A stretch of DNA of 64,000 nucleotides from Candidatus Vecturithrix granuli (GTDB taxonomy: Bacteria; Moduliflexota; Moduliflexia; Moduliflexales; Moduliflexaceae): positions 36,520 through 100,519 of the forward strand of contig DF820463.1 in NCBI GenBank assembly GCA_000739535.1, read 5' to 3'. Position 1 is the stretch's first letter, and each line of letters starts with the position of its first letter. The notes under the pieces were generated by a model that saw nothing but the letters and a program-made list of their open reading frames with translations, was not told the DNA's origin and ran no database searches. The position numbers were made by a program, and so were the translations under genes. Below, one piece after another: positions 1 through 8,409 of this stretch.

Positions 1-120
1 GTTGGCGTTGGAGTTGGCGGCGTTCCGGTTGGGGTTGGCGTTGGCGGCGTTCCTGTGGGCGTTGGCGTTGGGGTCAGCGGTGTTCCTGTGGGTGTTGGCG
101 TTGGCGTTAACATAGGTACA
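1..120. repeat. Tandem GC-rich repeat coding for the Pro/Thr tail
   Basis: Near-identical units of about 27-33 bp built from GTTGGCGTTGG and GGCGTTCC (plus-strand reading) follow one another up to the window edge. Read on the minus strand they encode PTPTPTGTPP-type units. The array continues beyond the window, so copy number cannot be given. Confidence 0.85.
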
Positions 121-1364
121 GGAGTCGGTCGCACTGGCATGACAGGGGTAATGATTGGTGTCACGCGCGGGGTTGGCGTTACGATAGGAGTAACGGGGGT
201 TCGAGTCGGGTAGATCGCAATCCCGGAACCACGGGAAGGATCTGGTCTGCTTGTGTCCAGCCCTGCTCCCAGAGAATCGCGAAAAATCGTGACATCGCCG
301 TTCACCCCACTGAGCGTTAATTCGCTGATCCCTCTTGATTCTGTCAGATCACACTCAAAGCGGATCTGGGCATCTTGCCCACGGTAGCCGAGCGTCAGCA
401 GTTCGTTCATTGCGATAACCAGTCTGGAATTTGGTCCCAATTTAGCTACATCGAGTCCTTCAATATCTATAATCCCTTCTTTTGAACGGTTTATGATTGT
501 CAGCTTATTAGAAATACCTTCCGTACCGGCTAAGAGTTGGAACACTTCATTGGAAATTACCTGAAAAGCGGCTTCTTCCTCTAACTTTGAGAGCGCGACT
601 TTCGATTTGGCGTCTGTTAATGTAAATTTCACCCCCTCACTGTCAAGACAGGTTTCAGGCAACACAAAAGAAAACGTGTTCATCTGCCCATCTCCTGACG
701 CTTCAATATCGGCTGTCCCGCGATGTAATATCACATTAGTATAATTGCCGCGCTGTCTGGCATTCTGAACCAACAGCGGCCATTGCACGGCCGAAGTCGC
801 TGCCAGGTTGATCGGCTGCATTTCAGGTTTTTCAACTTCCACCTCGCCTAAACGTGTATTCACAGTCCCATTATTAGTGCGGATAATTTGCTCTGTTTGC
901 CCTAAAATTCTCGTGGGCTGCGTTGTCTGGATTTTGCCTTTCTCCAGGAAAAATTGCGTCATTTTCAGACTTGTCGCCCGCACCGATTTAAGGTCTTCCA
1001 CTTCCACAACCGTGTCGCTTGCCAGGGAAATGACGGTGCCATCGTCCAATTGCAATTCCATTGTAGAATCGACAGTGGTCCGTAAACGATCACCTTCTTC
1101 CAGGATTGTTCCAGTCGCCACAGGTTTCCATGCCTCCGCAGCAGGAATCCCAAGTACTCTGGCTTTATCCTTTTGTTTTTCCATCTCGACTTTGGAAACA
1201 ATCTGGGCTGTACCGCGAACATCCTTGACCGACACCGTAATCACTCTGCTTGCTGGCTGATTTTGTGTCTCCTGAGCACAGACCTCCGTTAAATTGGCAA
1301 AGAAAACGGAGACTGACAACATGATTATACCCATCAGTACTCTTGTTACACTGTTCTGTTTCAT
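1..1364 (-). CDS. FecR-like secreted protein with Pro/Thr-rich repeat tail (3' end outside window)
   Basis: This minus-strand gene starts at ATG 1364, with AAGGAGAG just upstream, and stays open to the left edge, so its C-terminus is missing. The first 31 residues form a signal peptide ending near VCAQ. Residues of about 45-190 resemble a FecR-type domain: an alternation of short beta-strand stretches such as GDRLRTTVDSTMELQLDDGT followed by VISLASDTVVEVE. After about residue 410 the protein becomes a low-complexity linker of PTPTPTGTP units, a usual surface or wall-spanning spacer. I infer an envelope or periplasmic scaffold rather than an enzyme. The FecR assignment rests on pattern only. 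An antisense frame exists at 808-1260 but is a shadow. Confidence 0.7.
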   Translation of the reverse strand, partial: MKQNSVTRVLMGIIMLSVSVFFANLTEVCAQETQNQPASRVITVSVKDVRGTAQIVSKVEMEKQKDKARVLGIPAAEAWKPVATGTILEEGDRLRTTVDSTMELQLDDGTVISLASDTVVEVEDLKSVRATSLKMTQFFLEKGKIQTTQPTRILGQTEQIIRTNNGTVNTRLGEVEVEKPEMQPINLAATSAVQWPLLVQNARQRGNYTNVILHRGTADIEASGDGQMNTFSFVLPETCLDSEGVKFTLTDAKSKVALSKLEEEAAFQVISNEVFQLLAGTEGISNKLTIINRSKEGIIDIEGLDVAKLGPNSRLVIAMNELLTLGYRGQDAQIRFECDLTESRGISELTLSGVNGDVTIFRDSLGAGLDTSRPDPSRGSGIAIYPTRTPVTPIVTPTPRVTPIITPVMPVRPTPVPMLTPTPTPTGTPLTPTPTPTGTPPTPTPTGTPPTPTP

Positions 1365-1407
1365 GGTGACTCTCCTTGTTACTCCTTCTTGTGAGAGATT
1401 AATTTTT

Positions 1408-1443
1408 GAAAGTCAAGATCTCTCTGACTTTCAGGAAATTATA
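1408..1443 (-). promoter_or_regulatory. Possible promoter/operator of the FecR-like gene
   Basis: On the minus strand a TATAAT hexamer (1438-1443) lies about 75 bp before the ATG. Directly downstream is a perfect 8-bp inverted repeat, GAAAGTCA / TGACTTTC (1408-1415 and 1425-1432), which could bind a regulator. The matching -35 is poor (TCACCA), so this is a weak call. The rest of the 1365-1668 gap holds only one copy of the dispersed palindrome. Confidence 0.35.
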
Positions 1444-1611
1444 CTTGAGACCGGATAAATTGGTGAATACGCACCAGCTGAACAACCAGATTTTTTCAAA
1501 AATACCTGGCTGCTGCTTTTCACGAATTTATGCAGTCCTGCATATCGTCTGCTACGAAATCTCCTCATTATATTTAACTTACATCCCTGAACAAAAGACT
1601 TCAGATTCTCT

Positions 1612-1645
1612 AAAAACCTGATTTCTTGAAAAAACCAGATTTTTT
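1612..1645. repeat. Dispersed palindrome family A, degenerate copy
   Basis: AAAAACCTGATTTCTTG is followed by its imperfect complement ending CCAGATTTTTT. This is the most diverged of seven copies of the same element in the window. It lies just beyond the 3' end of the TPR gene that ends at 1669 and, with A-runs on one side and T-runs on the other, could end transcription in both directions. Confidence 0.7.
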
Positions 1646-1668
1646 CCTGGCAATGTATGAATGCCTGC

Positions 1669-2322
1669 TTACCTATTCACCACAAGCCGCAAAGGTTGTT
1701 CTCTGGTACGGACCAATTTCACTACACGATGAAGTTCTGATTGCAGTTCTGTATTCGATGGCATAATTTTCAACGCCTTTTTGTAGCATTCGATCACCTT
1801 TGCAAGCTGACCGGCTTTTTCTGCTATCTCCGCGATTTTTCGTAATTCCAAAACCGCGTCGTTTCTTCGACGCAATTTCCACAGCAATGCAAAACATTGT
1901 TGATGAATAAAGATGTCATCGGGCTCTAATACCAGGGCATTTCGATATTGTGTGATGGCCTCTTCATAGCATGCTGCTTCAGTTAATCTGGAAGCAAAGG
2001 CTTTATATAATTCAATCGCTTCATCAAATTCTCCGATCTGGCAATATTCCTGACCCAATATTCGATGTGCGAGTGCGTTAAGAGGGTCTATGTCGAGTAA
2101 TTTCCAGCACACATCAAGAATAAAATCTTTATCTTCGTCTGAACGTGAACTTTCCTGATAATAGACCTCTATTGCTTTTTGATAATATTCCCTGGCCTGT
2201 TCATGCTGCGATAACTTGAGGTACAGCTCAGCCACTTCTTCAAAAAATACCGGATCATGCTGATATTTCGGCAGCCGTTTGATATATTTTTGAATTTTTC
2301 TTTTAAGAAAGAACTCTTTCAT
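1669..2322 (-). CDS. Tetratricopeptide repeat protein
   Basis: This is a 217-residue cytoplasmic protein made largely of TPR helices. Examples are a unit around residues 18-45 (DPVFFEEVAELYLKLSQHEQ), one near 80-110 (GEFDEAIELYKAFASR) and one near 150-185 (AGQLAKVIECYKKALKIMPS). There is no signal peptide or membrane segment. TPR proteins serve as protein-protein scaffolds; nothing here names the partner. ATG 2322 is used as start, but an in-frame GTG two codons upstream (2328) is equally possible because neither has a clear ribosome-binding site. It stands alone on the minus strand, about 220 bp from the next gene. Confidence 0.75.
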   Translation of the reverse strand: MKEFFLKRKIQKYIKRLPKYQHDPVFFEEVAELYLKLSQHEQAREYYQKAIEVYYQESSRSDEDKDFILDVCWKLLDIDPLNALAHRILGQEYCQIGEFDEAIELYKAFASRLTEAACYEEAITQYRNALVLEPDDIFIHQQCFALLWKLRRRNDAVLELRKIAEIAEKAGQLAKVIECYKKALKIMPSNTELQSELHRVVKLVRTREQPLRLVVNR

Positions 2323-2548
2323 TCCCACGATCTACTCATAGATTTCTGATTGAAATTTCTTGTGCATAAGGTCCATTCATTCTCTTCACACATTTCAACA
2401 ACACAAACGGCTTCTCATATTATTCTTATTACCATAGAAGAAGAGAAGTCGTCAAGAAATTTGTCACAGAACCTTGCATTCTGTACAATCAGAATAATGG
2501 TATTTTTTATAACTCCTTGAAATATAAGCAATTAAGATTGTTGTCAGA

Positions 2549-3601
2549 TTAAAGGTTTTTTAACCGTTCGAGATATTCTCGCGCTTGTTGGTGTGTGGCA
2601 TCTAATTCTAAGGCTTTCTGAAATTGGCTTTCTGCCTGTTGAAAATCGCGTTGGAGCAGATAAGAAACCCCCAGTCTGAAATAGACCTCCGCTTCATGGG
2701 GGAGTTTCCGAAGCAATTGACGGTGTATGTCAATGGCGCGTTGAGCATCTTGTTGGTGAATATAGACAACTCCCAGGAAATAATAAGCGTCAACAAGATC
2801 AGGACACAACATAAGAGCTTTGCGGTAATAGGCAGCTTCTTGTTCAGAATTATTGCGCAATGCCTGCCCAAGATCAATTTGTTCTTTGGCAGCAACGCAA
2901 TCGCGAGCAATCGGGATAAATATTAGTTGATTTTCTCTGGCATTAACCGTCATTTGAAAACGATTCAGAAAATTTAGCCCTAATAACCCGGAAATCATTG
3001 ATGACTCATCAAACTGATGAATGGCAGCGGTAATATTTGCACTTTCAAGGCCATTCACCGAGAGTGAGTCGAGGGTGACCAAAGGTACCTGAATGCGGCC
3101 ATTTGCGGTCTGCAAAGTAATCTGCGGAGTGGCAGATGTGGGATGAATGTGCAGCCGATTCGCGAGTTCTTGAGAAATGACGGTGTATGTGGCTCCGGTA
3201 TCAACAGCAAAGGGTCTGGTAATGTTTCGATTGAGTGTCACATCCACAATGATCATGGATTGATATTGACTATAGGGGATCACCGTTTGCTGGGCGGCTT
3301 TTTCCAGAGGCAACTCCTGGTTAGGAAAACTGGTCGTATAGGTAATCTGATTCGCAGGATTGGCTGTCAGATTGGAAAACGTTTCTTGGCCTGTATATGG
3401 ATACCATCGATTGTTACGTTTCACTTCAATAAGGCCGGCAACCGGATAGGAAGGGGGGCTGCTCGAATAATGGATTTGTCCTTGACCATTTTTCCAGCGA
3501 TAGATTTCGGCTGCCCCCGAGCAAGGCGTCAACAACGTGAAAAAGACGATGATACTGATAAGACGTGTCTGCAACAGGTCTATCTTAAAATTCAATCCCA
3601 T
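2549..3601 (-). CDS. Secreted DUF4124 / retropepsin-like aspartic protease / TPR protein
   Basis: A signal peptide (about residues 1-30, hydrophobic core IISIIVFF-like) is followed by a DUF4124-type segment (EIYRWKNGQGQIHYSSS). Next comes a clan AA aspartic protease domain with the catalytic FAVDTGATYTVIS motif near residue 133 and its partner glycine-rich strand SGLLGLNFLNRF. TPR units fill roughly residues 250-345. Start ATG 3601 is chosen because CAAGGGACAAT precedes it; the longer frame would run deep into cobO. The start overlaps the cobO end by 17 bp, so the two are probably co-translated. The single DTGA motif suggests a dimeric retropepsin-like enzyme in the periplasm; the substrate is unknown. 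Confidence 0.82.
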   Translation of the reverse strand: MGLNFKIDLLQTRLISIIVFFTLLTPCSGAAEIYRWKNGQGQIHYSSSPPSYPVAGLIEVKRNNRWYPYTGQETFSNLTANPANQITYTTSFPNQELPLEKAAQQTVIPYSQYQSMIIVDVTLNRNITRPFAVDTGATYTVISQELANRLHIHPTSATPQITLQTANGRIQVPLVTLDSLSVNGLESANITAAIHQFDESSMISGLLGLNFLNRFQMTVNARENQLIFIPIARDCVAAKEQIDLGQALRNNSEQEAAYYRKALMLCPDLVDAYYFLGVVYIHQQDAQRAIDIHRQLLRKLPHEAEVYFRLGVSYLLQRDFQQAESQFQKALELDATHQQAREYLERLKNL

Positions 3602-4133
3602 ATTGTCCCTTGACGCCATTGGCGTAATGATGTTTGATTTCCTGAACATCAGAGACCATATCCGCCAGGTCAATTAATTCCGGATTCGCATGGCGGCCGG
3701 TCAAAAGAATATGAACATTCCGGGGGCGAAAATTTCGAAGAAATGTCAACACAGGAGAAATCGCAAGAAACCCGTATTCAAGAGCGCAATGAATTTCATC
3801 CCAAATGACCAGATCGTAGAGGGTTGATAACACTTTCTCTTGACATACTTGCCAGGTCTGACCGGCCGCTTCACACTGTACAGCCTGATCCGGTTCCTCC
3901 CAGGTACATCCTCGCCCCATCGAAAAAATTTCAAACAAGGGCGGCTGCTCGGTCTCAAAAAATCTGAGCGCGTTCAGTTCGCCATAAACTTTCGGCTGTT
4001 TGATGAATTGCACCATTGCCACGCGCATACCATGTCCGCAAGCCCTCAAAGCAGTTCCTAGTGCTGCTGTGGTTTTTCCCCGGCCATTCCCGGTGTAGAG
4101 CAGAATCAATCCCTGTTTTTCAGGATATTTCAT
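3585..4133 (-). CDS. cobO: Corrinoid (cob(I)alamin) adenosyltransferase, CobO/BtuR type
   Basis: 182 residues, the normal length for the BtuR/CobO/CobP family. The nucleotide-binding loop GNGRGKTT is at residues 15-22, followed by ALGTALRACGHGMRV. Further family motifs are VQFIK and VIWDEIH near the middle and LTGRHANPELIDLADMVS near the end. The enzyme transfers the 5'-deoxyadenosyl group of ATP to cob(I)alamin in the cytoplasm, making coenzyme B12. No other corrin genes are nearby, so it may serve salvage. It lies 12 bp after the M48 protease gene and overlaps the next gene by 17 bp, so all are likely one transcript. Confidence 0.92.
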   Translation of the reverse strand: MKYPEKQGLILLYTGNGRGKTTAALGTALRACGHGMRVAMVQFIKQPKVYGELNALRFFETEQPPLFEIFSMGRGCTWEEPDQAVQCEAAGQTWQVCQEKVLSTLYDLVIWDEIHCALEYGFLAISPVLTFLRNFRPRNVHILLTGRHANPELIDLADMVSDVQEIKHHYANGVKGQYGIEF

Positions 4134-4145
4134 ACAGTTGTTTTC

Positions 4146-5492
4146 TTATTGTTGAGGTTTCAAATACCCCCATTGTATGAGGCGATCATACGCATACTCT
4201 GCCTGATCACCCTCATTGATGTTTTGTAAATAGCGATAATATTCTTCTGACGCTTTTTGGCGATATTGCATACCCTCTAAGGCCACCGCTTTCAGGAAAA
4301 TTGTATTAGGATTTCCAGGCAACATCGTTTCATAACGGTCAAAATCCTGATATGCCGCGTCATATTTGTTTTGATCGAGCTTTGCTATACCGCTGACGTG
4401 TTGCGCCTGGGCTTCGGCCGGATAGACACGTTTGGCTTGTTCCGCATAATATTCAGCTTTTTTCGAGTTGTTTAAGGCTAACTGACATTTGGACATCATC
4501 ACCAATCCAGCGTAGTCATCGGGAACCTGACGCAAGGCGTTGTCAAAGAAACCTTCGGCTTTGGAATATTGTTCCTGCGTCATCGCCTTTTCCCCTTCCT
4601 GCAAGTTTTCAATCGCCTCTTTTATTTGCCTCAACCCCGCAGTTGCATCCATATACCGTTCCTGATTCAACGGATAGTCCTGCATTGCCAGATAAGTTGT
4701 TTCGGTGCGCTGTTTTGCGGTCTGATAGCGTTCCTCGCTCATCGGATGGGTCGAAAACATCATGTCAATCGCTGAGGGTTTATGATCAGACAGGCTGCGC
4801 AAGACCTCCATCAAGCCCACCATACCCTGTGGATTATACCCCACGCGTGTCATATACTCCATGCCTAACTCATCAGCCTGGCGTTCATCATCTCGGCTGT
4901 AATGCGCTAATAAAGCCCCGGCGGCGATATTTCCTAACCCGGCAGCAAGAGCGGCATATTTCTCATGCTTTTTTTCCACATAGATTGCGACGCCAGCAAC
5001 CACCAGACTGGTCAAAATACTTTTCGTCATCCGCTCGGCGGTGTGCCGGGCGTTTACATGTCCGATTTCATGCCCCAATAATCCGGCAAGTTCAGCTTCA
5101 TTGTCGAGTTCCAGTAGAATCCCACGTGTCGCAGCAATACTTCCTCCGGGAAAGGCATAGGCATTGACATACGTGGCATTCACACAACGAAATGAGTATG
5201 GCATATTCGGGCGGTGAGAATTGGCGACTAATTCATTGCCAACTTGCGTCAGGTAGTAGTTGAGGGAGGAATCTTGAACATCGCCATAGTCAGAAGAAAA
5301 TTGGTGCGGAGAATTTTCCTGATCCAGTTGAATTTCATCGCTCTCTGTCAAAAACATCAATTGACGTTGGCCCGTGACCGGATTTATAGCGCATCCGGTC
5401 ACGGCTCCGGCTGTAGAAACTGTAGCTAACCACAAAAAATCACGCCGCGTCATTGTTCGCGTAGAAATCCGATTTTCAGGATGATGTTGCAT
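4146..5492 (-). CDS. M48-family zinc metalloprotease with C-terminal TPRs (BepA-like), Tat lipoprotein signal
   Basis: The start is ATG 5492, behind AAAGGAGG at a spacing of six; the longer frame runs into the bactofilin gene. The N-terminus has a twin-arginine signal (TRRDFLWLA) ending in a lipobox, VTGC, so it is probably exported folded and lipid-anchored. The zinc motif HEIGH lies near residue 142, and the downstream glutamate ligand is in DERQADELGMEYM. From about residue 300 the chain is TPR-like. BepA/LoiP relatives degrade or assist misfolded outer-membrane proteins in the periplasm, and that role is inferred here. The length of 448 residues is close to BepA. Gene order bactofilin-protease-cobO suggests one transcript. 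Confidence 0.9.
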   Translation of the reverse strand: MQHHPENRISTRTMTRRDFLWLATVSTAGAVTGCAINPVTGQRQLMFLTESDEIQLDQENSPHQFSSDYGDVQDSSLNYYLTQVGNELVANSHRPNMPYSFRCVNATYVNAYAFPGGSIAATRGILLELDNEAELAGLLGHEIGHVNARHTAERMTKSILTSLVVAGVAIYVEKKHEKYAALAAGLGNIAAGALLAHYSRDDERQADELGMEYMTRVGYNPQGMVGLMEVLRSLSDHKPSAIDMMFSTHPMSEERYQTAKQRTETTYLAMQDYPLNQERYMDATAGLRQIKEAIENLQEGEKAMTQEQYSKAEGFFDNALRQVPDDYAGLVMMSKCQLALNNSKKAEYYAEQAKRVYPAEAQAQHVSGIAKLDQNKYDAAYQDFDRYETMLPGNPNTIFLKAVALEGMQYRQKASEEYYRYLQNINEGDQAEYAYDRLIQWGYLKPQQ

Positions 5493-5508
5493 AATCTGCC
5501 TCCTTTGC

Positions 5509-5916
5509 TCATTCGATGTTATTGCGCATTCTCCAGCGTCGGAGTTTTGCGTAATCATCTTCAGTCAACGCTTTAAAGTCTCGAATACCTAATTCAACGG
5601 GATCCGGCTCCTGAATGACTAATCCTCCAGAAAAGAGCGACTGCTCTGCCATAGCGAGCTTTGACGTCCGAAGGTTGCCTTTCACTCTGGCAGTAGCGGT
5701 TAATTGTAAAAGAGTTTCCGCAGTGACATCCCCCATAACTTCTCCGGAAATGATAATTTTATCGGCTCGAACTTCCCCTTCCACATAGCCGGATTGCTCA
5801 ATACTTAAATTCGCATTTTGCAAATAGACGGAACCTTTCACAACTCCTTTAATTGTCAAATCCGTTTCTCCAAAAATATCTCCTGTCACAACTAATCCAT
5901 GCTCAACAACAGACAT
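5509..5916 (-). CDS. Bactofilin (polymer-forming cytoskeletal protein)
   Basis: 135 residues starting at ATG 5916, preceded by GGGAGG. The central part is the bactofilin beta-helix with short glycine-turn repeats, for example VVTGDIFGETDLTIKGVVKG, SVYLQNANLSIEQSGYVEGE and ADKIIISGEVMGDVTAE. The C-terminal tail EPDPVELGIRDFKALTEDDY is less conserved. Bactofilins self-assemble into filaments without nucleotide and organise cell shape, stalks or polar complexes. Its stop is 16 bp from the next start, and the protease SD lies in that gap, which favours co-transcription with the M48 protease. Confidence 0.88.
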   Translation of the reverse strand: MSVVEHGLVVTGDIFGETDLTIKGVVKGSVYLQNANLSIEQSGYVEGEVRADKIIISGEVMGDVTAETLLQLTATARVKGNLRTSKLAMAEQSLFSGGLVIQEPDPVELGIRDFKALTEDDYAKLRRWRMRNNIE

Positions 5917-6115
5917 AGCATTCCTCCCTCTCAAAATGACTTCAGATACCAATCCTCTGATTGACAAACCAATGAATAAATTTTGATCATTTCCTGGCAA
6001 ACAGGTGTGTATATATAAATAGAATATGCACAATGAAGAGATGGGTCAAGAAAAAAATGTGAAAATGACTGAATCTCCTGATTCAGTATGCAAGTGGATT
6101 GTTTCAGAACTTTGC

Positions 6116-6144
6116 TTGACAAAATATACGCCTGTTCTTAGGAT
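6116..6144 (+). promoter_or_regulatory. Sigma-70-type promoter
   Basis: TTGACA (6116-6121), a 17-bp spacer and TAGGAT (6139-6144) lie about 100 bp before the plus-strand gene at 6246. The long leader leaves room for regulation, but I see no riboswitch fold. The remaining 5917-6245 gap is otherwise unremarkable. Confidence 0.6.
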
Positions 6145-6245
6145 CGCTTCAGAAACAAAGTAAAATTAGAAGTATTTTATTCTCAACTTCTGCTGGGGTT
6201 CTGAAGCCTGTCAGAGGTGTTTCACATAATCAAGGAGATGTCGTT

Positions 6246-6749
6246 ATGAAAAATATCGTGATGTCTGTTGTATTGATAATGTTGTTGTTTTGGACGGGCG
6301 TCGCTCATACAATGACTGTCTATTTTAAAGATGGCACGCAACTTGAAGTCGATCAGGTGACGCGGATTGGCAGTTCTGTGTGTTTGATGGTAGATATTAG
6401 CCGCATTGATACCACGCGTACCCCGATAGAAGCATTACCCGGCACCACGCCTACAAAACCGGGAACGCTTTCTATTGTAAACACGAATTTTACACCCTCT
6501 GAGGACAATAGCGAAATTATCGCCACAGGCGATGTGGTCAATAACACCGCGTCGGCGGTGCAGAATATTCGTATCACTGTCACCTTACAAGATAAAAACG
6601 ACAGGACTCTATTGACAATTCACGGCTATACGCGCCCGGAAAAACTGGAACCGGGACAGACCGGCACTTACCGCATTCAGGTCAGGAAACCAGAAGGATT
6701 TTGGAAAGCCAGCGTTGCCGTAAAAGCCGAGACAATTCCACAGCCCTGA
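6246..6749 (+). CDS. Secreted protein with FxLYD-like domain
   Basis: 167 residues. Residues 1-22 are a signal peptide, after which MTVYFKDGTQLEVDQV looks like a short beta module. Residues of about 75-165 resemble the FxLYD/DUF3426-type immunoglobulin-like fold: GTLSIVNTNF, then ATGDVVNNTASAVQNIRITVTL, ending with LEPGQTGTYRIQV. Proteins of this type are often small envelope or surface components of unknown function. AAGGAG stands eight bases before the ATG, and a good promoter lies 100 bp upstream. The following AEC carrier gene is separated from it by a strong hairpin. Confidence 0.68.
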   Translation: MKNIVMSVVLIMLLFWTGVAHTMTVYFKDGTQLEVDQVTRIGSSVCLMVDISRIDTTRTPIEALPGTTPTKPGTLSIVNTNFTPSEDNSEIIATGDVVNNTASAVQNIRITVTLQDKNDRTLLTIHGYTRPEKLEPGQTGTYRIQVRKPEGFWKASVAVKAETIPQP

Positions 6750-6761
6750 CAGCAGAATTCC

Positions 6762-6810
6762 GGAGTGGCAAAGCTCTGCTTTGACAGCAAAAGCAGAGCT
6801 TTTGCACTCC
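6762..6810. repeat. Long intergenic hairpin (family C palindrome)
   Basis: Two near-perfect arms of about 22 bp face each other: GGAGTGGCAAAGCTCTGC (6762-6779) and GCAGAGCTTTTGCACTCC (6793-6810). The hairpin fills the gap between two genes and stops only a few bases before the ribosome-binding site of the AEC gene. Its 15-base core GAGCTTTTGCACTCC recurs in the hairpin at 27503-27535, so this is a second dispersed element type. Confidence 0.75.
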
Positions 6811-6824
6811 AACAGGAGGATTGT

Positions 6825-7760
6825 GTGACAAAAATTTTTTTCAGTGTGTTACCTGTACTCACCCTTTTCGTACTTGGATATTTATTACAACGCATCTATT
6901 TTTTCAAAGAACGGTCGATTGGGGACATCAAAAAACTGGTGGTCTCGATTGCCCTACCCTGTTTGTTATTTCGGGCGTTCTCCCAGCTTGAACTGCAACC
7001 CAAATTTCTCGTTGTGGTGGTGCTAGTCTTTGGAATCTGCGGCATCATGTTGATGCTCGGCGAAATGCTTGCCCATGCTTTGCATATTTCCTCGCCTTAT
7101 TTTCCGATTTTGCTCGGAGGTTTTGAAACCGGGATGTTAGGTTATGCCATTTTTATTGCCGTGTATGGCATTGACGAGATCGATAAACTTGCGATTATTG
7201 ATCTGGGTCAGGTGTTATTTGTATTTTTTGTACTGATGGCGCTGTTGATGAAACATCGGGACGGAGCGCAAAGTGTTTCGCAGCTCGTGAAGATGTTTCT
7301 CTCTTCACCAGTGATCATCTCGATCTTTCTGGGGATTTTCGTCAGCCTGGTTAAAGGAGACGCCGATTATTCCACCAATCGTATGGTACACTTTGTCGGG
7401 CAGGTAATGACCCTCTTAGGAAATCTGACGGTTCCGCTGATCTGCCTGGTCATCGGTTATGAACTGAAATTTGATTTTCACAGCGCCCGGCTTTCAGTGA
7501 AAACCATCATTATTCGTAAAATTTTCCTCATCGCATTTGCACTGCTGATGAATAAAGTGGTCTTTGTCCGCATTTTACACCTTGAACCAATCTATGAATA
7601 CGCGTTGCTGGCCATGTTTCTGATGCCGCCGCCCTTTGTGATCGCCCTTTTCCTGAAGGAGGAGGATCAAGAAAATCAGCAGTATGTGGTGAATACGCTC
7701 TCGTTAAGTACAATCGTCTCAATCGGTTTGTTTATCGTGATCAGCATGGTATATCGCTAA
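6825..7760 (+). CDS. AEC-family transporter (auxin efflux carrier/malonate permease type)
   Basis: 311 residues starting at GTG 6825, which has CAGGAGG five bases upstream; the longer reading would translate the hairpin repeat. The chain is almost wholly hydrophobic, with about ten membrane segments in two halves. Family marks are VSIALPCLLFRAFSQ in the first half and the pattern LTVPLICLVIGYEL followed by PPPFVIALFL in the second. AEC proteins are secondary carriers for small organic anions such as malate or malonate in the inner membrane. The substrate cannot be told. A GNAT gene follows after 19 bp. Confidence 0.85.
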   Translation: MTKIFFSVLPVLTLFVLGYLLQRIYFFKERSIGDIKKLVVSIALPCLLFRAFSQLELQPKFLVVVVLVFGICGIMLMLGEMLAHALHISSPYFPILLGGFETGMLGYAIFIAVYGIDEIDKLAIIDLGQVLFVFFVLMALLMKHRDGAQSVSQLVKMFLSSPVIISIFLGIFVSLVKGDADYSTNRMVHFVGQVMTLLGNLTVPLICLVIGYELKFDFHSARLSVKTIIIRKIFLIAFALLMNKVVFVRILHLEPIYEYALLAMFLMPPPFVIALFLKEEDQENQQYVVNTLSLSTIVSIGLFIVISMVYR

Positions 7761-7779
7761 CAAGGCGGAGAAAAATAGG

Positions 7780-8193
7780 ATGAAATGGGAAAAAGAGAAC
7801 TACTGGATCACTGATGATCCAACGGCAGTCAATCTTGATTTCGTCACGGAAGCACTTCACAGCACGTATTGGGCCAAAGAACGTCCCAGAGCCACAATCG
7901 AAAAAGCCTTTGCTCATTCTGTAGCCCTTTCCTTATTTGACCAGGACACACAAATCGGCATGGCCCGTATTATCGGCGATCAAGCCACTTTTGCCTGGAT
8001 TTCTGATGTCTTTGTTGATCCAGTATATCGAGGGCAGGGATTAGGAAAATGGCTCGTCCAATGTATCCTTGAACATCCGCTGTGTGATGTAAAAATTCGT
8101 CTCCTGGCAACCAGAGACGCTCAGGGTCTGTATGCCCAATTTGGTTTTACGTCTAAAGCGTGTATGATCTTTCAGCATCCAATGAAAAAATGA
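7780..8193 (+). CDS. GNAT-family N-acetyltransferase
   Basis: 137 residues, a single GNAT domain. The acetyl-CoA pyrophosphate-binding motif is seen as VFVDPVYRGQGLGKWLV (about residues 79-95), preceded by the strand pair IGMARIIGDQATFAWISD. Near the C-terminus is LYAQFGFTSK, the usual helix 4/beta 7 region. It transfers an acetyl group to a small amine or a protein N-terminus; the substrate is unknown. It follows the AEC gene by 19 bp and probably shares its transcript. Confidence 0.87.
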   Translation: MKWEKENYWITDDPTAVNLDFVTEALHSTYWAKERPRATIEKAFAHSVALSLFDQDTQIGMARIIGDQATFAWISDVFVDPVYRGQGLGKWLVQCILEHPLCDVKIRLLATRDAQGLYAQFGFTSKACMIFQHPMKK

Positions 8194-8321
8194 TGTATTG
8201 GTGACGTACAAATGGGTTGACCCTGGAGTGTGACAAATTCAATCATAACATGTTATAGGAATTTCATATTGTCAAAAGAAAAGTACTTGACATATTTTGT
8301 AGGGCATGAACTAACCAATAC

Positions 8322-8354
8322 TTACTATCAGGAAAAATGATTGCTTGATAGTAA
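8322..8354. promoter_or_regulatory. Inverted repeat in the leader of the sugar-uptake operon
   Basis: A perfect 9-bp inverted repeat, TTACTATCA (8322-8330) and TGATAGTAA (8346-8354), stands 56 bp before the binding-protein start. A TTGACA (8287-8292) lies upstream but has no good -10 partner. The repeat could be an operator for an inositol-responsive regulator. No regulator gene adjoins it. Confidence 0.4.
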
Positions 8355-8409
8355 TGGCCAATAAGGATTGTGCAGTGTTTATTACAAAAAACTTCAAGGA
8401 GGTAACTCT

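Noticed and set aside
808-1260. 150-codon plus-strand frame
   Set aside because: It is antisense to the FecR-like gene, has no ribosome-binding site and no family likeness.
4134-4200. Cobalamin riboswitch near cobO
   Set aside because: cobO is internal to an operon with a 12-bp gap to the protease gene; no space or conserved B12-box was seen.
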